From Akkermansia muciniphila (lineage in GTDB: Bacteria; Verrucomicrobiota; Verrucomicrobiia; Limisphaerales; SXTU01): DNA of 64,000 nucleotides. Positions within the stretch are counted from its first letter, which is position 1. Every line of letters begins with the position of its first letter. Positions 26,131-35,224 of the stretch are shown here, in pieces. Below the pieces are notes generated by a model. The model was not told where the DNA came from, ran no database searches, and saw nothing but the letters and a program-made list of their open reading frames with translations. The DNA is taken from contig CAMCFN010000003.1 in NCBI GenBank assembly GCA_945874145.1, forward strand, positions 1 to 64,000. The letters are read 5' to 3'. Position numbers and translations under genes: made by a program.

Positions 26131-26493
26131 ATGAAGCTGCGACGGCACCGGAACGACCTTTGGTTCGCGCTCGTTATGCTCGTGCTCACTGTGGCGTGGG
26201 GAATCGTCGGCTGGTTTTGGGGCTTTGCGCCAGCGCTCACTGGCTTTGGTGGTTTGGGTTGGGAATGGGACGCTGCGATGTTTCGCTCCCAGTTTCCCAG
26301 CTTTCTTGTCGACCCAGCCTCTGTGGGAGCCGAGGGAGACGACATCTTCACGACTTGGTTCATAGCTGAAATCAAAACCCGACTGACCCTTGTAGCCGGG
26401 AGCTGGCTGGTGGGGATGGTCGTGCTCTGGTTCGTTCAACGTCGCTACCGTCGGTCTCTGGTCCTGAGGATTGAGTCGTGGAAGCCGCGTTAG
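26131..26493 (+). CDS. Small two-helix membrane protein, unknown function
   Basis: This 120-residue protein has an N-terminal basic stretch (MKLRRHR), a first membrane helix (LWFALVMLVLTVAWGIVGWF), an about 50-residue outer loop with acidic residues, and a second helix (LTLVAGSWLVGMVVLWFV) followed by a basic tail. Both ends are predicted inside the cell. The clean topology supports a real gene. It lies 39 bp after the heme-binding protein gene, so it could be co-transcribed. I recognise no family. Confidence 0.55.
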   Translation: MKLRRHRNDLWFALVMLVLTVAWGIVGWFWGFAPALTGFGGLGWEWDAAMFRSQFPSFLVDPASVGAEGDDIFTTWFIAEIKTRLTLVAGSWLVGMVVLWFVQRRYRRSLVLRIESWKPR

Positions 26494-26804
26494 CGTTTGG
26501 ACTGCGGCGGCTTCACCCCTGATTTTCCGTGCATCACTCAGGCTTCGCACTCTGGTCGCCGCCAGCCCCGCTGGGTCCGCCGAACCGATCCGATTGACGG
26601 TGGAACACCGATGGGGCAGGTGCTCCATCGTGGCTTGCCCTCAATCGGTTCGGCTTTCCATTCCCACTTGGCGACTGCCAACCATCGTCATGCAGAGAGC
26701 TTCCTCTCGTTTCCTAAGCTGGGCGGTGGAGAAAACTCTTGCCGTCATCGGGTTGCCGCCCACTATTCCCGCACTGTTCAGCCATCATTCAAAACCGACA
26801 CAAT
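26494..26804. other. Gap with nested inverted repeat upstream of cysK
   Basis: There is no convincing gene here. The notable element is an 11-bp perfect inverted repeat, arms 26579-26589 and 26644-26654 (GCCGAACCGAT and its complement), enclosing a smaller GATGG/CCATC hairpin. It is about 150 bp upstream of cysK, so it may be a repeat element or a leader structure. No riboswitch was recognised. Confidence 0.4.
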
Positions 26805-27800
26805 ATGGGCCGCATCTACAATAGCATCGTCGAGACCGTGGGCCACACGCCGCTCGTCCGCCTCAACCGCATTCCCGCCAGCCTCGGGGTGGACGCGTCC
26901 ACGCAGATTCTTCTCAAGTGCGAGTTCTTCAATCCGCTCGGCTCCGTCAAGGACCGGATCGGCATGGCGATGATCGATGCCGCCGAGCGCAGCGGCCGGC
27001 TGAACAAGGACACCGTCATCATCGAGCCGACCAGCGGCAACACCGGCATCGCGCTGGCTTTCGTCGCCGCCGCCAAAGGCTACAAGCTCATCCTCACCAT
27101 GCCGGAGACGATGTCGCAGGAGCGGCGCGTATTACTGGCGATGCTCGGGGCGAAGTTGGTGCTGACCGAGGGCGCGAAGGGCATGAAGGGCGCGATTGCC
27201 AAGGCCGAGGAACTCGCCGCCAGCACGCCGAACTCGTGGATTCCCCAACAGTTCGAGAATCCCGCGAATCCTGAAGTCCACCGCAAGACCACGGCAGAGG
27301 AAATTTGGGCGGACACCGACGGCAAGGTGGATTTCCTCGTCGCCGCCGTCGGCACGGGCGGCACGATCACGGGTTGCACGGAAGTCCTTCTCCCGCGCAA
27401 GCCGAGCTTCCGTGCCATCGCCGTCGAGCCGAAAGATTCGCCAGTCATCTCGCAGACGCTTGCGGGCGAGCCGGTGAAGCCCGGTCCGCACAAGATTCAA
27501 GGCACGGGTGCAGGCTTCGTCCCGGCGAACTTGCACCTCAAGGACGCCCGGGGCGGCGCGCAAATCACCGAGTGCGTGCAGGTGTCCAACGATGATGCGT
27601 TCGCGATGGCTCGCCGGTTGGCGAAGGAAGAGGGCCTGCTCGTGGGCATTTCCACCGGTGCGAACGTCTGGGCGGCCATCGAGGTCGCCAAGCGCCCGGA
27701 GAACAAGGGCAAGATGCTCGTGACCATCGCCTGTTCGACCGGCGAGCGCTACCTAAGCACCGCGCTCGCGGCGGACGCCCGCGCCGAAGTGGGGGCATAG
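26805..27800 (+). CDS. cysK: Cysteine synthase A (O-acetylserine sulfhydrylase)
   Basis: This 331-residue PLP enzyme makes cysteine from O-acetylserine and sulfide. The PLP lysine is K49 in [18 protein letters not shown] is the substrate loop, VGTGGT binds the cofactor phosphate, and LVGISTGAN is the C-terminal cofactor contact. Length and motif order match CysK rather than cystathionine beta-synthase (no CBS domains). The start chosen is the ATG beginning [12 protein letters not shown], where the family starts. It appears monocistronic. Confidence 0.93.
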   Translation: MGRIYNSIVETVGHTPLVRLNRIPASLGVDASTQILLKCEFFNPLGSVKDRIGMAMIDAAERSGRLNKDTVIIEPTSGNTGIALAFVAAAKGYKLILTMPETMSQERRVLLAMLGAKLVLTEGAKGMKGAIAKAEELAASTPNSWIPQQFENPANPEVHRKTTAEEIWADTDGKVDFLVAAVGTGGTITGCTEVLLPRKPSFRAIAVEPKDSPVISQTLAGEPVKPGPHKIQGTGAGFVPANLHLKDARGGAQITECVQVSNDDAFAMARRLAKEEGLLVGISTGANVWAAIEVAKRPENKGKMLVTIACSTGERYLSTALAADARAEVGA

Positions 27801-28215
27801 CGGGTGAAACTTCTGTGCCACCGGCCTTGAGTGCGATACGCGGTGGCGGTGCCGAGCCACGGAGGTAGGTGCCCGGGGGGGAGATGGATGCGCTTGCAGC
27901 AGGGTAGGGGACGTAAAGCTCTTCAACGAGCACGCGTTGAGCTTGGGGGCAGAAGGGCTGGGCAAACTGCCGGCCAGTTCCGCCTGTCGTTCTTGCCCTA
28001 GGCGTCCGCTCATCAGATGGGGCATAGATTCTGCGGGGACGTTTTAGCGGGCGGTTGGCACCTCCGTCTTGAGCGACTGGCGCATCATACCAACTGCTCT
28101 ACCCGCCTTTTGGCGCGTGCATCGCGCTGCCGCTTGGTATCTGACTTGGGTAAGCTTTGCTGTGGCCCTGAGCTTCACGCTGTGGCGGCTGAACTCCTGA
28201 ACTGTTTCAACTCGA
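27801..28215. other. Gap of 415 bp without recognisable gene
   Basis: Open frames here do not look like protein. A short hairpin with GCTC..CAACG / CGTTG..GAGC arms lies near 27917-27945. A minus-strand segment around 28085-28115 superficially recalls a tRNA D-arm, but no clover-leaf can be closed. Promoters for the CIA30 gene presumably lie at the 3' end; none is clear. Confidence 0.35.
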
Positions 28216-28812
28216 ATGACCATTCCCTCGGCAACTTCTCTCCGCCACCTGGGCACGCTCGTGTTTGCGTGTCTTGCCATCACCATGAACGCTGACGCCG
28301 CCTCTGAAAGAATGCTCTTCGACTTCCAGACCGCGACCAATTCCACGGCGTGGCAGGTCGTGAACGACGACGTGATGGGCGGCGTATCGACGAGCCAGTT
28401 TCAAATCCTCACGAACGGCGGCGCGATCTTCAGCGGAGTGGTCTCGCTGGAGAACAACGGCGGTTTCGCTTCGGTGCGCTCCTCGCCCGTGCGGGAAAAT
28501 CTCAGCGGCACCGACGCCTTTGTGCTCCGCGTGCGGGGTGATGGACGGCATTACAAGTTCACCGTGCGCACCGAGTCGGGTTTCGACGCGCCGAATTATC
28601 AGGCCGAGTTCACAACGAAGCGCGGCGCATGGGAAGAGCACCAGCTCACCTTCAAGGACTTCGTGCCGACGTTTCGCGGACGCGTGCTGACCGAAGTGCC
28701 GCCGCTGAATCCCGCGAAGATCACTTCTGTGGGCCTGCTCATCTCGGACAAACGAGCAGGCCCGTTCCGGTTGGAGATCGGCTGGATCAAGACGACCGGC
28801 CGCCCGCGTTGA
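28216..28812 (+). CDS. CIA30-family secreted protein
   Basis: This 198-residue protein has a signal peptide (HLGTLVFACLAITMNADA). The remainder matches the NADH:ubiquinone oxidoreductase intermediate-associated protein 30 family: WQVVNDDVMGGVSTSQFQ, GVVSLENNGGFASVRS, LRVRGDGRHYKFTVRT, and the C-terminal VGLLISDKRAGPFRLEIGWI. The name derives from mitochondrial complex I assembly. Bacterial members have a galactose-binding-like beta-sandwich and no proven role, and here export suggests a different task. It is convergent with the LysR gene (9 bp). Confidence 0.85.
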   Translation: MTIPSATSLRHLGTLVFACLAITMNADAASERMLFDFQTATNSTAWQVVNDDVMGGVSTSQFQILTNGGAIFSGVVSLENNGGFASVRSSPVRENLSGTDAFVLRVRGDGRHYKFTVRTESGFDAPNYQAEFTTKRGAWEEHQLTFKDFVPTFRGRVLTEVPPLNPAKITSVGLLISDKRAGPFRLEIGWIKTTGRPR

Positions 28813-28821
28813 GGAAGCATC

Positions 28822-29727
28822 TCACGATCCTTGCTTCAGCAGTGCTTGCGCCTGGTTCGTGATCAGCGCGACGGCCGGATGCAAGATGCGGCGTTCGGCG
28901 GTGATGGCGTGGAAGCGCATCCGGCAACCCTTCGCGTTGCCGATCATCTGGAAGCCATAGCGTTTGACGGCTTCTTCCAGTGCCACGGTGGGCACGGCAA
29001 TGAAACCGCGTCCTTCCGCCGCCATGACTTTCATCAGCGCCAGATCTTCAAACTCCGCCACGACTCGCGGTTCAATCCCCTGCTCGCGAAACCATGTCTC
29101 CAGCGCCCGGCGCAGAACCGTGTTCTCCGCCGGCAACAGCGCAGGAGCGTCGTTAAGCGATTTCGGGAAGCCGCGTTTCAACTTCGCGGCCAACGTCTTC
29201 TCGGCGCACAGAGTCGCACCGCTCTCGCCCAGCGCATGGGTGAACATCTTGAAGCTCGTGCTGCTGGAGGCCGGCTCGTCGGAGAGCACGAGGTCGAGAC
29301 GATGCGCCGCAAGCTGGGCGAGCAAATCCTCCATCTTGCCTTCGCGGCAGATGACATGCACGGGCTGCGACAGCGCAAAGGCCGGTTTGAGAATTTCGTT
29401 CGTCACCAGTTTTGGAAACGAATCCGTCACTCCCACATAGAGCTTCAAGGTGCGCGTGCCCGGTCGCTGCTTGACCGCGTTTATCAGCTCGCGGCCGAGG
29501 GAGAAAATCTCCTCCGCGTAGCCCAGGACGATTCGCCCGGTCTCGGTCAGCTTGTTGTTCCGGCCTTCGCGCTGGAAAAGCTTTTCCCCGACCGCGGACT
29601 CCAACTCGCGGATCTGTTCGGAGATGGACGACTGGGAGACACAGAGCTTCTCTGCGGCGCGCGCGAGGCTGCCTTCCGTGGCCACGGTCCAGAAGTAACG
29701 CAGGTGGTGGTAATTCAGCCATTCCAT
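28822..29727 (-). CDS. LysR-family regulator, NhaR-like
   Basis: This 301-residue protein starts MEWLNYHHLRYFWTVATEGS, close to the NhaR type in which the HTH begins right after an aromatic-rich start. The winged HTH (about 1-60) has SLARAAEKLCVSQSSISEQI, followed by the effector domain. NhaR activates a Na+/H+ antiporter in E. coli. An antiporter gene is present at 35225, but several kb away, so a link is speculative. The longer upstream frame is not LysR-like. It is divergent from the decayed peptidase gene. Confidence 0.85.
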   Translation of the reverse strand: MEWLNYHHLRYFWTVATEGSLARAAEKLCVSQSSISEQIRELESAVGEKLFQREGRNNKLTETGRIVLGYAEEIFSLGRELINAVKQRPGTRTLKLYVGVTDSFPKLVTNEILKPAFALSQPVHVICREGKMEDLLAQLAAHRLDLVLSDEPASSSTSFKMFTHALGESGATLCAEKTLAAKLKRGFPKSLNDAPALLPAENTVLRRALETWFREQGIEPRVVAEFEDLALMKVMAAEGRGFIAVPTVALEEAVKRYGFQMIGNAKGCRMRFHAITAERRILHPAVALITNQAQALLKQGS

Positions 29728-29880
29728 CGTGGACGGAGGATGTTTCGGATTAACCGAAGCGTCCATTCGGAAAGGCGTATTAGTCCGCCGCCCGTCTCTC
29801 ATCCATGCTGTCAAGGTGAGAGCTGGACTGTGGTGGTTCACAGGGAGCCACCGGCCCGGCGGTAAAGCGAACGGCACGAT

Positions 29881-30312
29881 ATGATTTGGATTCTGCTGCT
29901 CGGAACGATGGCGCTGTCGATGTGGCCGAGGTGGCGCGTGAAAGCGATATACAACCGCTTCAACCAGAGCGAAGTCCGCTCGGGGAGCAGCGGTGCGAGC
30001 TGGCGGCGGAACCTCTCCGACGCGCCGGCATCCGCGACGCAGAGATCACGCACGCCGAAGGGATGCTCGGGGCAGCATTGCGAGCCGTTGCACAAGGGGT
30101 TCGCGTTGTCGGCGGCGAATTACTTCGGAAGGACGTCCGCAGCGAGTGGCGTGGCCGCGCATGAGTGCGGTCATGCCCTCCAGCCCGCTCGCGTTTATAA
30201 GCCGCTGCATGGACGGTCGGGGTTGTCCGCTACCGTCCTCGGTTCGGTGGCGAGTGGCGGCCTGGTCGGAAGCAAGCGCCCGTTGCTGGCTGTGTGTGCT
30301 TTCGAGGCATAA
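29881..30312 (+). pseudogene. Decayed YugP-like neutral zinc metallopeptidase
   Basis: The start (MIWILLLGTMALSMWPRWRV) is the N-terminal membrane helix of the YugP family. The frame then shifts: about 29995-30070 reads family-like in a different frame (ELAAEPLRRAGIRDAEITHA), and the original frame resumes as EPLHKGFALSAANYFGR and GVAAHECGHALQ, containing the HExxH zinc site. After ATVLGSVASGG the chain ends about 100 residues short. Two offsetting frameshifts plus truncation argue for a pseudogene; sequencing error cannot be excluded. Confidence 0.75.
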
Positions 30313-30335
30313 GGGCGTTGCGCATCCGAGAATCG

Positions 30336-30369
30336 ACTAAACACTATGAAAAAACTAAACACTATGAAA
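30336..30369 (+). repeat. 18-bp tandem duplication across the start codon
   Basis: The 16-base unit ACTAAACACTATGAAA occurs at 30336-30351 and again at 30354-30369. It gives two in-frame ATG codons (30346 and 30364) exactly six codons apart. Confidence 0.8.
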
Positions 30370-30726
30370 TCGAAGGCTCTCAAATCGAAACCGGCAGCCA
30401 AGGCAATTGCCGGAACTCCGCAGACCAAACGCGCTCACATCGAGTTCACTCACCCAACGGCGCAGTCGGTGAACATCGCAGGCAGCTTCAACGACTGGCA
30501 TCCTGGTGCCACGGCGATGGTTGCCCTTGGCGGCGGTCGGTGGGCCAAAGAATTGACCTTGCCGCCGGGCAGCTACGAATACCGTCTCGTGGTGGACGGC
30601 GAGTGGCTGGCCAATCCCACTGCGCTCGAAAGCGTGGCAAACCCGTTTGGTGGAACGAACTCCGTTCTTCGGGTGACCAGCGACCCGGCGACGCCGGTTA
30701 ACGGCGGGGCGGTGGAGAATTTATGA
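30346..30726 (+). CDS. Glycogen-binding-domain (CBM48/AMPK-beta-like) protein
   Basis: This 126-residue protein has a Lys/Ala-rich leader of about 30 residues, then a single CBM48 domain: HIEFTHPTAQSVNIAGSFND, WHPGATAM, GRWAKELTLPPGSYEYRLVV and DGEWLANP. The domain binds alpha-glucans in starch and glycogen enzymes and in AMP-activated kinase; here it stands alone. It overlaps the P-type ATPase gene by ATGA, which suggests coupled expression. Start at 30346 or 30364 is equally possible because of an 18-bp tandem duplication. Confidence 0.82.
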   Translation: MKKLNTMKSKALKSKPAAKAIAGTPQTKRAHIEFTHPTAQSVNIAGSFNDWHPGATAMVALGGGRWAKELTLPPGSYEYRLVVDGEWLANPTALESVANPFGGTNSVLRVTSDPATPVNGGAVENL

Positions 30727-33449
30727 AACAGATGACCGACAAAGTCTGGCACCAGTTGCCGAGGGAAGAAGTTGCGCAGTTTCTCGAGGTGAACTTGTCC
30801 ACAGGACTGTCGGGGGAGGAGGTGCGCCGCCGCCAGAAGGAGTTCGGCCCGAACCGTGTCAGCGCGCGGCGCGGCACGCCGGCATGGGGAAAGTTTCTCC
30901 AGCAGTTCAACCAGCCGCTCGTTTACATTCTACTCTTGGCAGCCGGCGTGACGGCGTTCCTCGACGAATGGGTGGATTCGTCGGTCATCTTCGGCGTCGT
31001 GTTCATCAATGCCATCGTCGGCTTTTTCCAGGAAGCCAAGGCTGAGAAGGCCATTGAGGCGCTTGCCAAAATGGTCGCCACCGAAACCACCGTGCGCCGC
31101 GATGGACGCAAACAGCGCGTCCACTCCGAGGAACTCGTGCCGGGCGACGTGGTGCTGCTGCAATCCGGTGATCGCGTGCCCGCCGATTTGCGGCTCTTCC
31201 ACGTCCGGAATCTCCACGCGGATGAATCCGCTCTCACCGGCGAATCGCTCCCCGTGCCCAAGCATCCCGACCCGCTGACGCTGGACACGATTCTGGCCGA
31301 GCGGAAAAACCTCGTCTACGCCGGCACGCTCATCACCAGCGGCCAGGCCGAAAGCGTCGTGTGGGCCATCGGCGATCAGACCGAGACTGGGCGCATCGGA
31401 CGGCTCATCGCCAGCGCGGTCGAGTTGTCCACGCCGTTGACGAAGAAAATCGCGCAGTTCAGCAAGCTCGCGCTTTGGATTATCCTCGGGCTGGCGGCAG
31501 CGACGTTTGCCATCGGCGTCGCGCGCGGCGAAAAGCCGGCGGACATGTTCATGGCCGCGGTGGCCCTGGCCGTGGGCGCGATTCCCGAAGGGTTGCCCGC
31601 CGCCGTCACCATCGTGCTCGCCATCGGCGTGTCCCGGATGGCGAAGCGACAGGCCATCATCCGCAAACTGCCCGCCGTGGAAACGCTGGGCAGCACCACC
31701 GTCATCTGCTCGGACAAAACCGGCACGCTCACCGAGAATCAAATGACCGTGCAGGAAATCTTCGCGGGTGGAAAACTCTACGAAGTCACGGGCAGCGGCT
31801 ACGAACCCAAGGGCGACCTTCGCCTCGATGGCAACGTCATCAAGGTGCCCGAGCATCCCGCGCTCGCCGAATGTCTGCTCGCCGGCGTGCTCTGCAACGA
31901 GTCGCAGCTCAAGCGCGAAGACGGACGGCTCAAGGTGCAGGGCGACCCCACCGAAGCCGCGCTGCTCGTCGCCGCGGAGAAGGGCGGGTTGCTCCACAGC
32001 GACACCCATCGCGAGTCGCCGCGCGTGGACACGATTCCGTTCGAGTCCGAGCACATGTTCCGCGCCACGCTGCACGAAGCGCACCAGGGCCGCGTCATCT
32101 ACAAAGTCGGCGCGCTCGAACGCCTGCTCGAAAGCTGCACCGACGCGCTTGGCGACAACAACGCACTGGTCGCGCTCGATCGGGACACCATCCATCGCGC
32201 GGCCGAAGCGATGGCCGCGCGTGGACTGCGCGTGCTTGCCTTCGCGCGCCGGCACGTAGCTGCGCACCAAGCCAACCTCGAACCCGCCCACGTCGCTGAA
32301 GGGCTCACCTTCCTCGGCCTGCAAGGCATGATGGACCCGCCGCGACCCGCCGCCATCGCTGCCGTGCGCGAGTGCCAGCGCGCGGGCATTGCCGTGAAGA
32401 TGATTACGGGCGACCACCTCGTCACTGCGCGCGCCATCGCTGGTCAGATCGGACTGAAGGGCCGCGAGGAGCACGGGAGGCTCGTCGCGCTCTCCGGCCG
32501 CGAGCTGGAAAGGATTTCCGACGAAGAGCTTCCCGAAATTGCCGAGCGCACCTCCGTCTTCGCCCGGGTCGCGCCCGAACAAAAGCTTCGCCTCGTGAAG
32601 GCGCTCCAGGCGCGCGGCCACGTCGTCGCCATGACGGGCGACGGCGTGAATGACGCGCCGGCCCTCAAGCAGGCCGACATCGGCGTGGCGATGGGAATCA
32701 CCGGCACGGACGTGGCGAAGGGTGCCGCCGCGATGATCCTCACCGACGACAACTTCGCCTCCATCGAGGCCGCCGTGGAGGAAGGCCGCGGCGTGTTCGA
32801 CAACCTGACCAAGTTCATCGTCTGGACGCTGCCGACCAACGTGGGCGAGGCAATGGTGTTGCTCACGGCCATCCTGTTCGGCACCACGTTGCCCATGCTG
32901 CCGGTGCAATTGCTCTGGATCAACATGATGACAGCCATTCTCCTCGGCCTGATGCTCGTGTTTGAACCGAAGGAGAAGGATCTCATGGGCCGCCCGCCGC
33001 GCGACCCGAAGCGCCCGCTGCTTACCTTCCCGTTGCTGATGCGCACCGGCTTGGTCTCGCTCATCATCCTGGCCGGGGCGTTCTGGCTGTTCTTTTGGGA
33101 ATTGCGATCCGAAGGCGTGACCGAAGCCGCCGCGCGCACCGCCGTCATCAACGTCATCGTGCTCGTCGAGATCGCCTACCTCTTCAGTTGCCGTTCCCTT
33201 CACCACTCCGTCTTCGCCATCGGGCTGTTCACGAACTGGTGGGCCATCGGCGGCGCGTTGGGGATGTTGGCCGCACAACTCCTTTTCACGTATCTTCCGC
33301 TGATGAACAAACTCTTCCACACCGCCCCCATCGACGCGGAGTCCTGGCTGCGCATTGCCGCGGTGGCCGGTGCGGCCTTCGTTGCGGTGGAAATTGAAAA
33401 GTGGATTCGCTTTGGCGGACGTCGCGGCGAACACGCCGTCCCGGAATAA
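30723..33449 (+). CDS. P-type cation-transporting ATPase (type II)
   Basis: This 908-residue inner-membrane pump has the actuator motif LTGESLP, the phosphorylation site [13 protein letters not shown] (Asp about 330), the hinge [20 protein letters not shown] (about 638-657) and about ten membrane helices. PEGLPAAV in helix 4 is the ion-site sequence of Ca2+- and Na+/K+-type pumps. No N-terminal heavy-metal domain is present, so Ca2+, Na+ or H+-coupled transport is more likely than Cu/Zn. It is the middle gene of the CBM48 / ATPase / dehydrogenase group. Confidence 0.92.
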   Translation: MKQMTDKVWHQLPREEVAQFLEVNLSTGLSGEEVRRRQKEFGPNRVSARRGTPAWGKFLQQFNQPLVYILLLAAGVTAFLDEWVDSSVIFGVVFINAIVGFFQEAKAEKAIEALAKMVATETTVRRDGRKQRVHSEELVPGDVVLLQSGDRVPADLRLFHVRNLHADESALTGESLPVPKHPDPLTLDTILAERKNLVYAGTLITSGQAESVVWAIGDQTETGRIGRLIASAVELSTPLTKKIAQFSKLALWIILGLAAATFAIGVARGEKPADMFMAAVALAVGAIPEGLPAAVTIVLAIGVSRMAKRQAIIRKLPAVETLGSTTVICSDKTGTLTENQMTVQEIFAGGKLYEVTGSGYEPKGDLRLDGNVIKVPEHPALAECLLAGVLCNESQLKREDGRLKVQGDPTEAALLVAAEKGGLLHSDTHRESPRVDTIPFESEHMFRATLHEAHQGRVIYKVGALERLLESCTDALGDNNALVALDRDTIHRAAEAMAARGLRVLAFARRHVAAHQANLEPAHVAEGLTFLGLQGMMDPPRPAAIAAVRECQRAGIAVKMITGDHLVTARAIAGQIGLKGREEHGRLVALSGRELERISDEELPEIAERTSVFARVAPEQKLRLVKALQARGHVVAMTGDGVNDAPALKQADIGVAMGITGTDVAKGAAAMILTDDNFASIEAAVEEGRGVFDNLTKFIVWTLPTNVGEAMVLLTAILFGTTLPMLPVQLLWINMMTAILLGLMLVFEPKEKDLMGRPPRDPKRPLLTFPLLMRTGLVSLIILAGAFWLFFWELRSEGVTEAAARTAVINVIVLVEIAYLFSCRSLHHSVFAIGLFTNWWAIGGALGMLAAQLLFTYLPLMNKLFHTAPIDAESWLRIAAVAGAAFVAVEIEKWIRFGGRRGEHAVPE

Positions 33450-33462
33450 ACTCTGCCCCGCC

Positions 33463-34461
33463 ATGAACACCGTCGCCTTCTACGACACCAAACCTTACGA
33501 CCGGCAACACTTCGAGCGGGACGCCTGCGCCGGACGTCTGCGCTGGCAGTTTCACGAGTTCCGCCTCACCAGCGAGACCGCCGCCAGCGTGGACGGCGCG
33601 CAGGCCGTCTGCGTCTTCGTCAACGACCGCCTCGACCGCGCTTGCTTGGAGCAACTGCACCGCGCCGGGGTGCGGCATGTGGCGTTGCGCTGCGCCGGCT
33701 TCAACAACGTGGACCTCACCGCCGCGAAGTCGCTTGGCTTCGCCGTCACGCGCGTGCCGGCCTACTCGCCTCACGCCGTCGCCGAACACACCGTCGGGCT
33801 GCTGCTCACGCTCAACCGCAAGATTCACCGAGCCTGGAACCGCGTCCGCGAACACAACTTCTCGCTCGCCGGGCTGGTCGGCTTCGACGTCGCCGGCAAA
33901 ACCATCGGCATCGTCGGCACGGGCAAAATCGGGAAAATCACCGCGCAAATCTTTCGCGGCTTCGATGCGACGGTGCTCGCCTTCGACCCCGTGCCCGCAC
34001 CGGACTGGGCGCGACAGCACGGCATCCGCTACACGGAGTTCGACGCGCTGCTGGCCGCGAGCGATGTCGTGTCGCTGCATCTGCCGCTCACGCCGCAATC
34101 CCATCACCTTCTCAATGCGGAAACCTTCGGACGGATGAAGGCCGGCGCTCATCTCATCAACACCAGCCGCGGAAAACTGGTGAACACCACCGCGCTCATC
34201 AAGGCGCTCAAGAGCGGCCAGCTCGGCGGCGTGGCGCTCGACGTTTATGAAGAGGAGGAAAATCTCTTCTTCGAGGACCACTCCGGCGAAGTCTTGCTTG
34301 ATGATGAACTGACGCGATTGCTCAGTTTTCCCAATGTGCTCGTCACGGCGCACCAGGCGTTCCTCACCAGGGAAGCGCTGGGGGAAATCGCGCGCGTGAC
34401 GACGGCTAACCTGGTCCGGCTCGAAACGGGCGAGGCGTTCCTGCCAGGGACCACACTATGA
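33463..34461 (+). CDS. ldhA: D-lactate dehydrogenase-like 2-hydroxyacid dehydrogenase
   Basis: This 332-residue NAD-dependent enzyme has the nucleotide fold GIVGTGKIGKITAQIF (about 150-165), catalytic Arg in INTSRGKLVNTT, Glu in YEEEENLFFED and His in VTAHQAFLT. The YEEEENLFFED segment and the N-terminal VAFYDTKPYDRQHF are typical of fermentative D-LDH rather than glycerate or formate dehydrogenases. It reduces pyruvate to D-lactate. It follows the ATPase gene by 13 bp. Confidence 0.88.
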   Translation: MNTVAFYDTKPYDRQHFERDACAGRLRWQFHEFRLTSETAASVDGAQAVCVFVNDRLDRACLEQLHRAGVRHVALRCAGFNNVDLTAAKSLGFAVTRVPAYSPHAVAEHTVGLLLTLNRKIHRAWNRVREHNFSLAGLVGFDVAGKTIGIVGTGKIGKITAQIFRGFDATVLAFDPVPAPDWARQHGIRYTEFDALLAASDVVSLHLPLTPQSHHLLNAETFGRMKAGAHLINTSRGKLVNTTALIKALKSGQLGGVALDVYEEEENLFFEDHSGEVLLDDELTRLLSFPNVLVTAHQAFLTREALGEIARVTTANLVRLETGEAFLPGTTL

Positions 34462-34534
34462 AGCCCCCTCCCCACCGCGCTCCGCACCGCGAGATTTCCG
34501 CCGCCCTGAAACCGTCGCGACTCGAAGCCTCGTC

Positions 34535-34961
34535 ATCGCCCCCCGCGTATTCCGGCGGCCATCTCGCTCGATATCGCCCTGACCGACATGCTCGGCTGGA
34601 CAGTGCTGCACCAGTTCAAGCTGGACCCGGCGACGCGGCACATCTCGGTGCAGAGCGTCACCCTTGAGGAGGAGCGCCAGCACGGGCTCTCGCACGGTGC
34701 GTTCGCCTATCTGGTGAAGGCGCCCACCATCACCGCGCTGGAAGAAGCCATCGATCGCATCAAGAGCTTCACCGCGCCGCGCACGAAGCGCCTGCTCATC
34801 GTGGAGGACAACGTATCGAACCGCAGTCCATCGTCGAACTGCTGGGCTTCACCGACAGCAAGACCGTGAGCGCCGGCACCGGCCGCGAGGCGCTGGACGC
34901 CTGCCCGTTCATCAACGACCGCCCCGACCGTGCGTGTCTGGAGCAACTTCACCTTCCCTGA
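34535..34961 (+). pseudogene. Relic of a hybrid sensor kinase receiver region fused to an ldhA-like fragment
   Basis: Translated pieces PAAISLDIALTDMLGWTVLH, QHGLSHGAFAYLVKAP and APRTKRLLIVEDN match the end of one receiver and the start of the next in multi-receiver hybrid histidine kinases. A frameshift near 34820 leads to QSIVELLGF and VSAGTGREALDAC, still receiver-like. The last residues FINDRPDRACLEQLH instead resemble ldhA residues from VFVNDRLDRACLEQLH (33620 region). Kinase and phosphotransfer parts are missing. It starts right after ldhA and is clearly non-functional. Confidence 0.75.
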
Positions 34962-35224
34962 TGGGCTTCTGCTTATCCGCAAACTCGGCTCTGGCAAAAC
35001 TGGTTTGGTGGGTCATATGCCATGGTGGATAGAAAGCCTCCATCCCGCTGGCTGCAATAAATTGGAGGAAGATGGCTTAGCCACTTGCGCGCGCCGCGGC
35101 CACGTCAGTTGATTGGGGCAGCCGGGACGGGGCCTGCCGGTTCGCCCGCGCCGTCGTAAAACGCTCGTTGACGTGCGGCTCAAGGGGTATTATACGCACA
35201 CGTAATAAATGACATTGCCACCCT
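34962..35224 (+). other. Intergenic region upstream of the antiporter
   Basis: This holds no recognisable gene after the receiver relic. Its 3' end contains a candidate promoter for the antiporter gene: TTGACG (35168-35173), 16 bp, TTATAC (35190-35195). CGTGCG and CGCACACG lie on either side of the AT-rich segment and could form an operator-like inverted repeat. Confidence 0.4.

Noticed and set aside
28085-28120. Possible tRNA on the minus strand (GGGTAGAGCAGTTGGTA looks like a D-arm)
   Set aside because: No acceptor stem, anticodon stem or T-arm of proper length could be closed around it.
30930-33470. Very long minus-strand open frame opposite the P-type ATPase
   Set aside because: The plus-strand ATPase has all family motifs; the antisense translation is His/Gly/Val-rich without family motifs, an effect of strong GC bias at third positions.
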